Notes: generated by a model from the letters alone, not told the origin. A stretch of DNA of 64,000 nt from Gluconacetobacter tumulisoli (GCF_014174155.1 NZ_JABEQM010000005.1:186001-250000); one strand, 5' to 3'; counted from the first letter of the stretch, positions 53,385 to 63,400 are shown. Numbers and translations are program-made.

Positions 53385-53864
53385 ATGGTTATCTTCGCGC
53401 CCTTCATCCTCCTGTCCGCTCTCGGTCTTTTCTGCTGGCTGATCTTTGTGGTCGCCGTTTACGCGCTGCCCTTCTATGTCGGGCTCAACGCCTTCTTCGG
53501 CAGCCTGCATACCGGCGCAGGCTACCTCGGTGCCATTGTGATCGGCATCGTCGCCGGTGCGGCAACGCAGGCTGCCGGGCAGATGGCGTTTGCGATGGTG
53601 CCAGTCGTCTGGTTCCGGATGGCACTCGGCCTGCTCTACACCATTCCCGCCGTCATCGCCGGCTACTGCGCCATGCTCGACGTATCGCAGCTCTGCGTCC
53701 CGTCCTCTCTCTGGCGGCACATCTTCGCCGTGATCGGTGCGGTCTTTGTCGGCGGCACGGCCTGGGTCCGTATCGGCGCGGAACTCCCGCCGGCGACGCC
53801 GGCTCTTGGCAAGGATGGCACGCTCCCCGGTCGCGCGCTGATCGATCCGACCGGACAGGCATAG
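53385..53864 (+). CDS. Small multi-pass membrane protein (159 aa)
   Basis: 159 residues from ATG 53385 (GGAG 8 nt upstream); the frame extends further but only this part is conserved in character. Four hydrophobic segments: FILLSALGLFCWLIFVVAVY, AIVIGIVAGAATQAAGQMAF, a VVWFRMALGLLYTIPAVIAG-like segment and IFAVIGAVFVGGTAWV, with a hydrophilic C-terminal tail. A common hypothetical of alphaproteobacterial ICEs; function unknown. Confidence 0.7.
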   Translation: MVIFAPFILLSALGLFCWLIFVVAVYALPFYVGLNAFFGSLHTGAGYLGAIVIGIVAGAATQAAGQMAFAMVPVVWFRMALGLLYTIPAVIAGYCAMLDVSQLCVPSSLWRHIFAVIGAVFVGGTAWVRIGAELPPATPALGKDGTLPGRALIDPTGQA

Positions 53865-54417
53865 GCCGCGCTCTGCTGTTCCGGCCGCCATGGAGACGGT
53901 CGGGGCATCAAGGCCGGGATCATCCAGCCTGATCCAGACCGCGAATGCGGCCGCTCGGACGAAAGATCTTCTCCCGCCGCTCCAACTCCGTCGCTTGGGC
54001 ACTCAGGTGGCCGCGCGCAGCACATCGTCCCCGACGTCGCCTTCTTCGAAATAGGGCAGCGTCCATCGTCCGTCGGAGGAGCTTGTATCTCGACCCGACT
54101 CTCCGCGCGACCTGACGGAAACACGCCGGTCAGCCACATTTCTCCCGGAGATGCTGTGAGGCAACGACCACCCCGTCCTCTTCTGGCCTGATCTGCCCGA
54201 GGTCGGCTTCGCCTTGATCGCCCTTGGGCAACGCCGTCGTCAGGACTTTCTTCCCCTGGCGCCAGGGCGCCATTCCTCGCGAGGCAAGAAAGTCCTGCCG
54301 CCGCCGTCCTGCGCGGTGCTCCGGCCCGCAAGCGGGTGCCCAGGTCGCTCGCCCTCGTGCGGACGATCGCCATCGAGGCCGCGGTGGTCGCCGCCCGATA
54401 ACAGCAGGAGAAGTCAC
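53865..54417. other. Intergenic region upstream of DUF736
   Basis: About 550 bp without a convincing gene. Its right half holds structured repeat copy B (54241-54326), described separately, and it ends in an AGGAG ribosome site for DUF736. Confidence 0.45.
54241..54326 (+). repeat. Structured repeat, copy B, upstream of DUF736
   Basis: Outer arms CAGGACTTTCTT (54241-54252) and AAGAAAGTCCTG (54286-54297) pair perfectly over 12 bp and enclose the palindrome CCCTGGCGCCAGGG (54254-54267). TCGCGAGGCAA (54277-54287) and TCCTGCGCGGTGCTCCGGCC (54307-54326) match copy A (47221-47335), with nearly the same spacing (30 against 31 bp), while the stem sequences are different but still complementary. Confidence 0.65.
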
Positions 54418-54744
54418 ATGGCCAACATCGGTTCCTTCAAGAAGGCCGGCAACGAGATCCAGGGCGAGATCGTCACCCTGTCCCTCCAGACGAAGAACGT
54501 CCGCTTCGTCGCCGAAGCCAACCGGAGCAACGACAACGCGCCCAGCCACCGGGTCTTCGTCGGCCGGATCGAAATCGGGGCGGCATGGAAGAAGATCTCC
54601 AACGAGGGCCGCGACTATCTCTCGGTCAAGCTGGACGATCCGAGCTTCAACGCGCCGATCTACGCCAATCTCTTCCGGGACGAGGATGGCGAGGATTACA
54701 GCCTGATCTGGTCCCGGCCCAACGGGCGGCGCAACGGGGAGTGA
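54418..54744 (+). CDS. DUF736 family protein
   Basis: 108 residues, MANIGSFKKAGNEIQGEIVT at the start and WKKISNEGRDYLSVKLDDPS, then LIWSRPNGRR at the end, the typical DUF736 pattern. A small beta-rich protein common in ICEs and plasmids of Alphaproteobacteria; proposed roles include replication or stability, none proven. AGGAG lies before ATG 54418; a strong terminator follows. Confidence 0.92.
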   Translation: MANIGSFKKAGNEIQGEIVTLSLQTKNVRFVAEANRSNDNAPSHRVFVGRIEIGAAWKKISNEGRDYLSVKLDDPSFNAPIYANLFRDEDGEDYSLIWSRPNGRRNGE

Positions 54745-54754
54745 GCCGCCTCGG

Positions 54755-54781
54755 CCCCGCCCGGCTCTCCGGGCGGGGTTT
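54755..54781 (+). terminator. Terminator after DUF736
   Basis: CCCCGCCCGG (54755-54764), loop CTCT, CCGGGCGGGG (54769-54778), then TTT. A 10-bp perfect GC stem. Confidence 0.9.
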
Positions 54782-54903
54782 CGTCTTCCCCAAGGGACGC
54801 CGGCAGGCCCCGAGCAAGGGACCCACCGGTCACGGCGAAGATGTGCCGCGACCGATTCGGAAAGCGGCACGTCTTGAAAAAATACACTTGAATCGTCGTT
54901 ATG

Positions 54904-54918
54904 CGACTAATATAGTCG
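54904..54918. promoter_or_regulatory. Operator candidate upstream of the XRE gene
   Basis: CGACT-AATAT-AGTCG inverted repeat with an A+T spacer, 42 bp before ATG 54961, in a locally A+T-rich promoter-like stretch. It fits a site for the encoded XRE regulator or another repressor. Confidence 0.6.
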
Positions 54919-54960
54919 TATTTCTGGTGTGCGCCCATCTCTTGTCGGATGTGATCGTGG

Positions 54961-55245
54961 ATGATCACTGGCCGACAGGTACGGGCAGCGCGGGCACTCC
55001 TGAACTGGACGCAGGAACGGCTCGCCGAAGAGGCCCTTGTAGCATTGACCGCGCTGAAGCGTCTCGAATCCCAGCGTGGTCTCGGTGTCCATGAGGGCAC
55101 GATCGACCAGGTCCGCCGCGCGCTGGAGGCGGCGGGCATCCTGTTCATCGAGTCCAGACAAGGGCGTGGCGTCATGTTTCTTCACGAGACTTCCGGCACC
55201 GAGACGCGGCAGGGTAGGATCCGTCGCGTCCGTTCCTCGACCTGA
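54961..55245 (+). CDS. XRE-family transcriptional regulator
   Basis: 94 residues. The HTH is read as GRQVRAARALLNWTQERLAE (residues 4-23) then ALVALTALKRLE, with a short C-terminal region (RRALEAAGILFIES) common in small XRE regulators of ICEs. Probably controls its own promoter (the operator is 42 bp upstream) and possibly excision or transfer. The DUF2285-linked gene follows after 11 bp, possibly in the same operon. Confidence 0.88.
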   Translation: MITGRQVRAARALLNWTQERLAEEALVALTALKRLESQRGLGVHEGTIDQVRRALEAAGILFIESRQGRGVMFLHETSGTETRQGRIRRVRSST

Positions 55246-55256
55246 TCGGTTCAATC

Positions 55257-55535
55257 ATGCAGCAGCCCCCGCTCGACCCCTCCGTCGCCGACAGCGCCCC
55301 GGAGGCGTCCTGTCTGACCGGCTATGACGAACAGCACCTCATCACATATCTCCGCCTGCTGGACGCCGAGGCCGACGGCGCCGATTGGCGCGAGGTCGCC
55401 CGCATCGTGCTCCACCGCGACCCGGCGGCCGATCCCGAGGGCGTCCACCGCTGCTGGCACAGCCATCTGGCGCGAGCGCACTGGATGACAGAGCACGGCT
55501 ACCAGCATCTCCTCCGTGGCGGCGCCCCCCACTGA
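55257..55535 (+). CDS. Conserved ICE-associated small protein
   Basis: 92 residues. CLTGYDEQHLITYLRLLDAE, then WREVARIVLHRDPAADPEGV and HWMTEHGYQHLLRGG, matches small DNA-binding-like proteins encoded just before DUF2285 genes in alphaproteobacterial ICEs. 11 bp after the XRE stop. Function unknown; a regulatory role is plausible. Confidence 0.75.
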   Translation: MQQPPLDPSVADSAPEASCLTGYDEQHLITYLRLLDAEADGADWREVARIVLHRDPAADPEGVHRCWHSHLARAHWMTEHGYQHLLRGGAPH

Positions 55536-55667
55536 CACCCTTAATCGTTGCGTGATTCGCAAGACCTGTTGCATGGCCGGGGCGTAGCGGGCACCGGGAT
55601 GGGCTGGCATACTCCCGCGAGCAAGTGCTTGCCCTGCTCCCACCCGTTACGCAATGGAGACGACGCC

Positions 55668-56433
55668 ATGAACCGCGCCAACTGGCGGTCGGCGGGCGCG
55701 TATGAGGGCCTGCGGTCGCTCGACGCCCCTGCCTTTGCCTTGCAGTGTGTCAGCCGTAACCGTGACTTCCTCCGTGAGCGGGCCGCCCTTCAGCGCGCCA
55801 CGCGCCGGGCTGCGCTGTCCGCATCAGACGCCGAGGCGTTCGCCCGGCGCTGGGGGTTGCGATTTCGAAAGTGTGCGCAGTGCGCTGAACCCGCGCACTG
55901 CCTTATGGACTGCTGCGGCGCTGCCGGGCGTGATCGCACTGACGGATCTTCCGGCCGGTCTGGCTGATCCGGATCACCCGCCGCTTTCCTCCGTTTTCAT
56001 CGGCTTGCCGCCAGGCGAGGCTGGTGAACTCCTGATCCAGCGTCCGGGCGCCGTTCTTCGCCTGCATCTCGCCCCGCCCGGGATCGAAACGGCCTCTGTC
56101 GTCCTGCCGCTCGACGCCTTGTTCGAGGTGCGCGTCCAGGCCGCGTTGCGGCTCTGGCGCGCCCTGATGGGGCGGCGTCCTGGGCCCGATCCTTCGATCC
56201 TGTCGCGTGGGCGGATCAGCCGGCTGATCCTGGCGCTTCGTACACTCGATGGCTTGGCCGCCGGCGTCTCGCAACGCGAAATTGCGTCCGTTCTCTTTGG
56301 CCAGGACATTTCCGCGCGGCACTGGCTCTCGCACGATCTGCATTTCCGCACGAAACGGTTGGTGTCGTTCGCACGTGGTCTCGCCGAGGGTGGCTACCGT
56401 CGCCTGCTCCTGCATCCGTTCCGGGGGCGATAG
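55668..56433 (+). pseudogene. DUF2285 domain protein interrupted by a 1-base frameshift
   Basis: ATG 55668 (GGAG upstream) gives NWRSAGAYEGLRSLDAPAF and DAEAFARRWGLRF, the N-terminal regulator-like domain (DUF6499). At about 55866 the frame must shift by one base (an extra C after TTT) to continue FESVRSALNPRTALWTAAAL and then the DUF2285 core (LILALRTLDGLAAGVSQREIASVLFG, RRLLLHPFRGR). Read together they make a normal length of about 255 residues. It could be a recent mutation, a sequencing error or, less likely, programmed shifting. Backbone regulator of ICEs when intact. Confidence 0.75.
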
Positions 56434-56592
56434 CGGGGCACGTATTTCGGTGGTGCCGTCCCTGTCAATTTCGATCTCGTTTTTTGCCAGGACAACACGG
56501 CGCTCCGCGCCGCGAACGGAAGGCGCCAAGGCGCCGTCTCGGCTCCTGTTCCGTTCTCTCGGCCCGTCTCGGACCTCGTTGGGATGACGGGC

Positions 56593-56698
56593 CTCACACG
56601 ATTTGCCTTTTCGCATGAAACGGCTGGTACGTTTCGCGCGGGGGCTGACAGAAGGAGGATACCCGCGCCTGCTGCTTCATCCGTTCCGGGGACGATAG
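56593..56698 (+). repeat. Duplicated 3' end of the DUF2285 gene
   Basis: CTCACACGATTTGCCTTTT then ATGAAACGGCTGG... reads (as protein) RMKRLVRFARGLTEGGYPRLLLHPFRGR*, a diverged copy of the DUF2285 C-terminus ending at 56433 (TKRLVSFARGLAEGGYRRLLLHPFRGR*). It has no start or upstream part and is a remnant of a second DUF2285 gene or of a recombination event. Confidence 0.8.
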
Positions 56699-56707
56699 CG
56701 AGAGGGG

Positions 56708-57370
56708 CTATTGCTGTGGCGGTGGGTCTTCCGGGGTCGCCCTGGCAACGATGGTCAGGGTCCCGTCAGGCAACGGGTGCTGCAAGCGCAGCGCATCGTC
56801 GATCGGCGCCGTCATCCAGCGGTCGATCTCCTCCTTGCTGGTCAGGATCACTGGCATGGCCTCGGGATGAATGGCTCCGACTTCGTGATTCGCCTGGGTC
56901 GTGAGAAAGCCGAACAGGTCATCCGTCGTCTCTCCGTCCTTCGCTTTGCGCACGGACGTCCACCGGCACCAGATGCCGGCAAAGAAAGCGAGTGGACGGG
57001 TTTCGCCGAACGCGAACCAGGCCGACGGCCGGGAACCGTCCGGCTGCGGTTCGGGCTCGGCGAAACTGGTAAAGGGCACGACGCAGCGATGCACGACATC
57101 GAGCCACGGCCGCCAATGCGGCGACTGCGGATTGCGGATGTTGGTCACGCCCCGATCCACCGTCTTGCCGACGAGATAGCGGGGCGGCGTCGGCATCCCC
57201 CAGCGCGCCATCACCAGTTCGCGACCCTCCGCCGAATTGCGGACGATCGGCGCCATCATGTTGGGATAGATACCAGGCAATGGCGGCAGATTACCGGTGC
57301 GGTCGACCATGATCTTTGCGAGGTCGCGGATCGCCTGCTGGTTGGTGGTCATCGAAAACAGATTGCACAC
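56708..57370 (-). CDS. SOS response-associated peptidase (SRAP, YedK/HMCES family)
   Basis: 220 residues from GTG 57370, chosen because it places the essential Cys at position 2 (VCNLFSMTTNQQ), exposed after Met removal. The other catalytic residues are visible: Asn in GVTNIRNPQSPHW, Glu in TSFAEPEP and His in AIHPEAMPVILT. The protein crosslinks to abasic sites in single-stranded DNA, shielding them from error-prone repair. It is near imuA-imuB-dnaE2, another DNA-damage cassette, but in the opposite direction. Confidence 0.92.
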   Translation of the reverse strand: MCNLFSMTTNQQAIRDLAKIMVDRTGNLPPLPGIYPNMMAPIVRNSAEGRELVMARWGMPTPPRYLVGKTVDRGVTNIRNPQSPHWRPWLDVVHRCVVPFTSFAEPEPQPDGSRPSAWFAFGETRPLAFFAGIWCRWTSVRKAKDGETTDDLFGFLTTQANHEVGAIHPEAMPVILTSKEEIDRWMTAPIDDALRLQHPLPDGTLTIVARATPEDPPPQQ

Positions 57371-57405
57371 GGATCGCTTTCTCTTCTCTTTCTCGCACGC
57401 GATGG

Positions 57406-57816
57406 CTACGCCCGCGAAATCCAGCCGACGAAGCTCAGCCAAAGGCCTAACAGCAGCACGATTGCGGCGGCGATCAGCAGCAGCGGGGGCGTTTCCACGA
57501 CCGCGGCCGTCATGGCGGCGCCGAGGCTCGGCACGACCATGAGCGTCGCGCCCTTGAGTGTGATGACAATGCCGATCAGAGAGAGCGCAATCGCGCTCGG
57601 GCTCTCCCACCGAAGATGCAGCGCGACGATGGCGAGGCCCGCCATGAGGGTGAACGCGCCGGTGGCCAGCACGAGCGGGCCGTTCTGCATGAAGACCGGC
57701 AGCAGCATGGGCAATGTGCCCAGGCGGGCGAACAACGCGACAGCGAGCACGACGAGATAGGGCCCGATGATACGGGCCAGGGTTTGCGTCCGAACCGCGG
57801 GAAGATCGTCGGGCAT
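57406..57816 (-). CDS. Four-helix membrane protein
   Basis: 136 residues with four predicted TM helices (IIGPYLVVLAVALFARLG, LVLATGAFTLMAGLAIVALH, SAIALSLIGIVITLKGATLMV and LLLIAAAIVLLLGLWLSFVG). GGAG precedes the ATG. It lies 35 bp upstream of the SRAP gene in the same direction and may share its transcript. Common in ICE cargo; function unknown. Confidence 0.7.
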   Translation of the reverse strand: MPDDLPAVRTQTLARIIGPYLVVLAVALFARLGTLPMLLPVFMQNGPLVLATGAFTLMAGLAIVALHLRWESPSAIALSLIGIVITLKGATLMVVPSLGAAMTAAVVETPPLLLIAAAIVLLLGLWLSFVGWISRA

Positions 57817-57824
57817 GGGTATCT

Positions 57825-57836
57825 CCGTACATACGG
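57825..57836. promoter_or_regulatory. Short palindrome upstream of the membrane protein gene
   Basis: CCGTA-CA-TACGG, 5-bp arms, 9 bp upstream of the ATG at 57816, in its presumed promoter-leader. Possible operator; weak evidence. Confidence 0.3.
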
Positions 57837-58202
57837 CAATGGCAGGAACGCATGGGCGAAGGCAAGGAACACATCATTTTTCGTGAAATTGCGCCATCCT
57901 GACCGGCCTCCGGTGGGCGGGGACTCGGGCGGACGGCCGATCCCCGCTCTGGCGCGATGCATGGCGGCCTGGCTTTGCGCCGCGTTCAAGCCGTCGAGAG
58001 GGGCCGCTCTCATGATGCGGATGTAACCCGCTGTCCTGCAATGGAATCACGGTGTCGCCGCCACGATGTCGATCCCGGCCTCTCCATTTGGGGCGACCCC
58101 CGCACGCCCGATGCGGCGTTGACTCTTGGGCAGGGTCAGGAACAGATAGGGAACAAACTGCCCGACCGCCGGTTGGGAAACCATCCCGGAAACCGATCGA
58201 CC
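57837..58202. other. Divergent intergenic region upstream of imuA
   Basis: About 366 bp between the membrane-protein gene and imuA. It contains a promoter-like TTGACT (58119-58124) with the SOS box at 58140-58154 near the -10 position. The rest has no recognised element. Confidence 0.5.
58140..58154 (+). promoter_or_regulatory. LexA (SOS) box upstream of imuA
   Basis: GAAC-AGATAGG-GAAC, the reverse complement of the alphaproteobacterial LexA site GTTC-N7-GTTC. It lies 49 bp before ATG 58203 and overlaps where a -10 would fall 17-18 bp after TTGACT at 58119, so LexA would block the promoter until DNA damage. Confidence 0.8.
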
Positions 58203-58964
58203 ATGTCCACGCCCCTATCCCGTCCCCCGCTGGAGGCGCTGCGGGACCAGATCCGCCGCCTCGAAGGATCGGCCACCCGCCGGCGGGCCGTGCTGCCCTT
58301 TGGCATCCGTGACATCGATCGCCGCCTGCCGGGTGGCGGCCTGGCGCTCGGCGCCTTGCACGAGGTGGCAGGCGGCGGGAACGACGCTCTCAACAGCGCG
58401 GCCGCCGGGCAGTTTGCCGCCGGCATCGCCGCGCGCACCAAGGGCAAGGTGCTGTGGATCGTCACCCGCCAGGATCTGTTCGCCCCCGCCCTGAAACAGG
58501 TCGGACTGGGCGGGAGCCGGGTGATCTATGTCGAGGCTGGGGCGGACCAGGATGTCCTGGCCTGCTTCGAGGAGGGGCTGCGGCATGGCGGTCTGGGCGC
58601 CGTCGTGGCTGAGGTCGCGCGCCTGTCGATGACCGCCTCCCGCCGGCTGCAACTGGCGGCCGAAACGTCCGGCGCGCTGGGGATCGCCGTCCGCCGCTGG
58701 CGACGGCAGACCGAGGCGGCTGATTTCGGCCAGCCGACCGCCAGTGTCACGCGCTGGCGGATTTCGGTCCTGCCGTCCGAAACCCTGCCGGTGCCAGGCG
58801 TCGGACGGGCGCGCTGGCTGCTGGAACTGATCCGGGCGCGGGCCGGGGAATCCGCCGATTTCGAAGTGGAGGCTTGCGATGGCAAGGGTCGTCTCTCTCT
58901 TCCTGCCGCTGTGGCCGACGGACCGGATCAGGAAAAGGCTGGGCGCCGACGCACCCGCGCCTGA
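58203..58964 (+). CDS. imuA: ImuA, mutasome accessory protein
   Basis: 253 residues. RecA/SulA-like fold: RRAVLPFGIRDIDRRLPGGG then ALGALHEVAGGG at the place where RecA has its P-loop, but the GKT is not conserved. ImuA supports ImuB and DnaE2 in error-prone translesion synthesis. First gene of the SOS-regulated imuA-imuB-dnaE2 operon; its 3' end overlaps imuB by 86 bp in another frame. Confidence 0.9.
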   Translation: MSTPLSRPPLEALRDQIRRLEGSATRRRAVLPFGIRDIDRRLPGGGLALGALHEVAGGGNDALNSAAAGQFAAGIAARTKGKVLWIVTRQDLFAPALKQVGLGGSRVIYVEAGADQDVLACFEEGLRHGGLGAVVAEVARLSMTASRRLQLAAETSGALGIAVRRWRRQTEAADFGQPTASVTRWRISVLPSETLPVPGVGRARWLLELIRARAGESADFEVEACDGKGRLSLPAAVADGPDQEKAGRRRTRA

Positions 58965-60402
58965 GGCGCCGCTGGCGCTGGTCGGGCGCGAGGGACGACG
59001 CCGCGTCGTGCTGTCGGTTGACCTCGCCGCCCGCAAGGCGGGCGTGCGCCCTGGCACACCAGTCGCCAAGGCGCAGGCGCTTTACCCTGATCTGATCATC
59101 ATGGATGCCGACCAGGAGGGCGACCGGATCGGGCTGGAGAAGCTGGCGCTGTGGTTCCAGCAGCGGATCGCCCCCCTGGTGGCGGTGGATGTGCCGGACG
59201 GTCTGGTGCTGGATACGACGGGCGCCGATCATCTGCATGGCGGCGAGCCGGCCATGCTGGCGGAGATGGTGCGGCGGCTGCGAGAAGCCGGCATCACCGC
59301 CAAGGCTGTGGTCGCCGACACGCTGGGCGCGGCCCATGCGCTGGCGCGCTATGGCCGTGCGCGCGCCCTGGTGGTGTCGGCCGGGGAGACGGCCGCCACG
59401 ATCGCGGACCTGCCGATCGAGGCCCTGCGCCTGCCGGACAATATGATCGAGGGCCTGCGGGCGCTGGGCGTCGCGACCATCGCTTCGCTCGCCGCGATGC
59501 CACGCGCGCCGCTGGCGCTCCGCTTCGGGCCGGACGTCGCCCGCCGGCTGGACCAGGCTTATGGTCGCATCAGTGAGGCCATCTTGCCGGTTCGGCCGGT
59601 TGACCCGGTCACGGTCAGCCGGAATTTTGCCGAGCCGATCGGGGCCGCCGAGACGATCGCCCGCTATATCGGCAAGCTGGTCCTGCCGCTCTGTCAGGGA
59701 CTGGAAGAGCGCGGGCAAGGAGCCCGGCGTCTCGACCTGGTGCTGCACCGCGTCGACAGCCGCACCGAGGCGATCCGCATCGCCACCGCGACGCCGGTGC
59801 GTGACGTCAAACGCCTGACCAGGCTGCTGTGCGAGAAGATCGAAACCATCGATCCGGGCTTTGGCATCGAGCGTATGGTCCTGACCGCCACGCTGGCCGA
59901 GCCGATCGCGCCGCGCCAGAAAATCTCCTCGCTGATCGCGGAGGAGGAGCCCGATGTCTCGGATCTGATCGACACCTTGGCCAATCGTGTCGGCCATCAT
60001 TCCCTGTACCGCTTCGCTCCGGTGGAGAGCGATGTGCCGGAGCGGTCCTTCTGCCGGGTGCCGGCGCTGGCACCGGACGACCAGAAGGACTGGCCCCATC
60101 ACTGGCCCCGGCCGACCCGGCTGCTGCCGCGGCCGGAGCCGATCGAGACGATGGCCGTGCTGCCGGACCATCCGCCGGTGTTCTTCGTGTGGCGCGGCAT
60201 TCGCCGCCGGGTGAAATGCGCCGACGGTCCGGAGCGGGTGTTCGGCGAATGGTGGCAGGGGGATGCCGAACTGACCACGGTGCGCGATTATTTCCGTCTG
60301 GAAGACACGTCCGGCGAGCGGTTCTGGGTCTATCGGTCGGGCGACGGCGAGCACGGTGAAACCGGCTCGCAGGGGTGGTTTCTGCACGGGATCTTCGGAT
60401 GA
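58879..60402 (+). CDS. imuB: ImuB, Y-family polymerase-like protein
   Basis: 507 residues. [20 protein letters not shown] and [26 protein letters not shown] show the Y-family polymerase fold, but the catalytic acidic residues of active polymerases are not seen, as is typical of ImuB, which serves as the hub linking ImuA, DnaE2 and the sliding clamp. The start overlaps imuA by 86 bp. Stop TGA overlaps dnaE2 ATG (ATGA), so translation is coupled. Confidence 0.92.
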   Translation: MARVVSLFLPLWPTDRIRKRLGADAPAPEAPLALVGREGRRRVVLSVDLAARKAGVRPGTPVAKAQALYPDLIIMDADQEGDRIGLEKLALWFQQRIAPLVAVDVPDGLVLDTTGADHLHGGEPAMLAEMVRRLREAGITAKAVVADTLGAAHALARYGRARALVVSAGETAATIADLPIEALRLPDNMIEGLRALGVATIASLAAMPRAPLALRFGPDVARRLDQAYGRISEAILPVRPVDPVTVSRNFAEPIGAAETIARYIGKLVLPLCQGLEERGQGARRLDLVLHRVDSRTEAIRIATATPVRDVKRLTRLLCEKIETIDPGFGIERMVLTATLAEPIAPRQKISSLIAEEEPDVSDLIDTLANRVGHHSLYRFAPVESDVPERSFCRVPALAPDDQKDWPHHWPRPTRLLPRPEPIETMAVLPDHPPVFFVWRGIRRRVKCADGPERVFGEWWQGDAELTTVRDYFRLEDTSGERFWVYRSGDGEHGETGSQGWFLHGIFG

Positions 60403-63400
60403 CCCGCTACGCCGAATTGCAGGTGACGAGCTATTTCTCGTTCCTGCGCGGGGCGTCATCGCCGCTTGAACTGTTCGAGCAGGCGAAGGCGCTCGGTATC
60501 GCGGCGCTGGGTGTCGCCGACCGCAATTCCCTGGCCGGCATGGTGCAGGCCCATGTCGCGGCGAAGGCCTCCGGCGTCCGGCTGGTCGTCGGCTGTCGCC
60601 TCGACCTCGCCGATTTCCCGCCGGTGCTGGTCTATCCGACCGACCGCGCAGCCTACGGCCGCCTATGCCGGCTGCTCAGCCTGGGCAAGAGCCGTGCCGG
60701 CAAAGCCAGATGCCATCTGCTCTGGGAAGACCTGGTGGCCTGGGGCGACGGGTTGCTCGCCATCCTGGTCCCCGACGTCGCGGACGAGGCCTGCGCCCTG
60801 CATCTGCGCAAGCTGAAGGATGCGTTCCATGACCGCGCTTACATGGCGCTGACCCTGCTGCGCCGGCCCAATGACCAGATGCGGCTCTATGAACTGGCGA
60901 ACCTGGCCCATCAGGCACGCGTGCCGACCGTGGTGACCAACGATGTGCTGTTCCACACCCACGACCGCCGCATCCTGCAGGATGTCGTGACCTGCATTCG
61001 GCACAATACCACCATCGACGAGGCGGGTTTCGCGCGTGAGCGCCATGCCGATCGCTATCTCAAGCCACCCCAGGAGATGGCGCGTCTGTTCGGGCGCTAT
61101 CCCGAGGCGGTCGACCGCACGATTGCGATCATGGAGCGCTGTCGCTTCAGCCTCGATGACCTGGCCTACCAATATCCCGATGAAGTCTCGGTGCCGGGCC
61201 AAACGCCGCAGCAGGCCCTCGAAGCGCTGACCTGGGAAGGGGCGCGGTCATTCTATCCCGAAGGGATTCCTGACGAGGTAACGGCCAGCCTGAATCACGA
61301 ACTCGCCCTGATCGGCCGGATGCAATACGCGCCGTATTTCCTCACCGTGAACAGCATCGTCCGCTATGCCCGCAGCCAGGACATTCTCTGTCAGGGGCGT
61401 GGCTCGGCGGCCAATAGTGCGGTCTGCTATGTGCTGGGCATCACCGCCATCGATCCGGCGCGCAATTCGCTGCTGTTCGAGCGGTTCGTATCGGAGGAGC
61501 GGGGCGAGCCGCCGGATATCGACGTCGATTTCGAACACGCCCGGCGCGAGCGGGTGATTCAATGGGTCTATGGGCATTATGGCCGTGAGCGCGCCGCCCT
61601 GACCGCGGTGGTGATCCGCTATCGCGCCAAGGGCGCGTTGAGGGATGTGGGTAAAGTGATGGGCCTGCCGGAGGATCTGATCGGCACCTTGTCCGGTCAG
61701 ATCTGGGGCTGGTCGAAAAATGCCGATCCGGAGCAGTTCAGGGACACCGGCATCGACCTGTCCGATCGGCGCATCCGGCTGACGCTGGATCTGGCGTGCT
61801 GCCTGATTGGTGTCCCGCGCCACCTCTCGCAGCATCCGGGAGGCTTCGTGCTGACCCATGACCGGCTCGACGAGCTGGTGCCGATCGAGCCCGCCGCGAT
61901 GGATGATCGTCAGATCATCGAATGGGACAAGGACGATATCGACGTCCTCAAATTCATGAAGGTCGATATCCTGGCGCTGGGCATGCTCACCTGCATGAAA
62001 AAGGGGCTCGACCTGCTGGCCGAGCATAAGGGGCAGCGCTTCGCGCTCGCCACCATCCCGGCCGAGGATCCGCTGACCTACGCCATGATCCGCCGGGCGG
62101 ACACGATCGGCGTCTTCCAGATCGAGAGCCGCGCCCAGATGTCGATGTTGCCGCGCCTGAAGCCGCGCGTGTTCTACGACCTGGTGATCGAGGTTGCCAT
62201 CGTCCGCCCCGGTCCGATTCAGGGTGATATGGTCCATCCCTATTTGCGCCGGCGTGAGGGCATCGAGCCGGAAGAGTATCCCACCCCGGAACTGGAAAAG
62301 GTTCTGAAAAAGACCTTGGGCATCCCGCTGTTCCAGGAACAGGCGATGCAGGTGGCCATGGTGTGCGCTGATTTCACCGCCAGTGAGGCCGATCAATTAC
62401 GTCGCGCGATGGCCACCTTCAAGAACACCGGCACGATCGGCCGGTTCCAGACCAAGCTGATCGAGGGCATGAAGGCGAACGGCTATACGGAAGAATTCGC
62501 CGAGCGGATCTACCTGCAGCTCGAAGGGTTCGGATCCTATGGATTCCCGGAGAGCCACGCCGCGAGTTTCGCGATTCTCTCTTATTCCTCCTCCTGGCTG
62601 AAATGCCATCATCCTGATGTGTTTCTGGCCGCCTTGCTCAATTCCCAGCCGCTTGGCTTCTACGCGCCCGCGCAACTGGTGCGCGATGCGCGCGAGCATG
62701 GTGTCGAGATCCGGCCGATCTGCGTCGACGCTTCCCGCTGGGACAGTAGGCTAGAAGGACCGGAAACGGCGGGCGGCCGGTTCGCCGTCCGGCTCGGCAT
62801 GAGCCTGGTCAAGGGTCTGGCCAACACCGACGCCGCCCGCATCGTGGCGGCGCGCGGGGCGCGGCCCTTCGCATCGGTGGACGATCTCTGGCGCCGCGCC
62901 GGCGTGCCGGTCGCGGCACTGACCCATCTCGCGGAAGCCGATGCCTTCCGGCCGGCGCTCGGCCTCGCCCGACGCGAGGCGCTATGGGCGATCAAGGCGC
63001 TGCGGGACGAGCCTTTGCCACTGTTCGCGGCGGCGGCGGTCGCCCGCGAGGCCGAGGAGCCGGACGTGCTGCTCCAGCCGATGCGCGCCGGGGCCGAGGT
63101 CACGCGCGATTATAACCGGATCGGCCTGACGCTGCGCGATCATCCCGTCTCCTTTCTCCGCGACGATCTGCGCCAGCGGAAATTTTTTTCCTGCCGTGCG
63201 GCCCTGGACGCGCGCGACGGCAAGCGGCTGGATGCCGCGGGCCTGGTTCTGGTCCGTCAGCGCCCGGGCTCCGCCGAAGGCGTCGTGTTCCTGACCCTGG
63301 AGGATGAAAGCGGCGTCCTCAATGTCATCATCTGGAAGGATATTTTCGAAAAATATCGCCGCGTCGTCCTCGCGGGGCAAATGCTCGGCATCAAGGGGCG

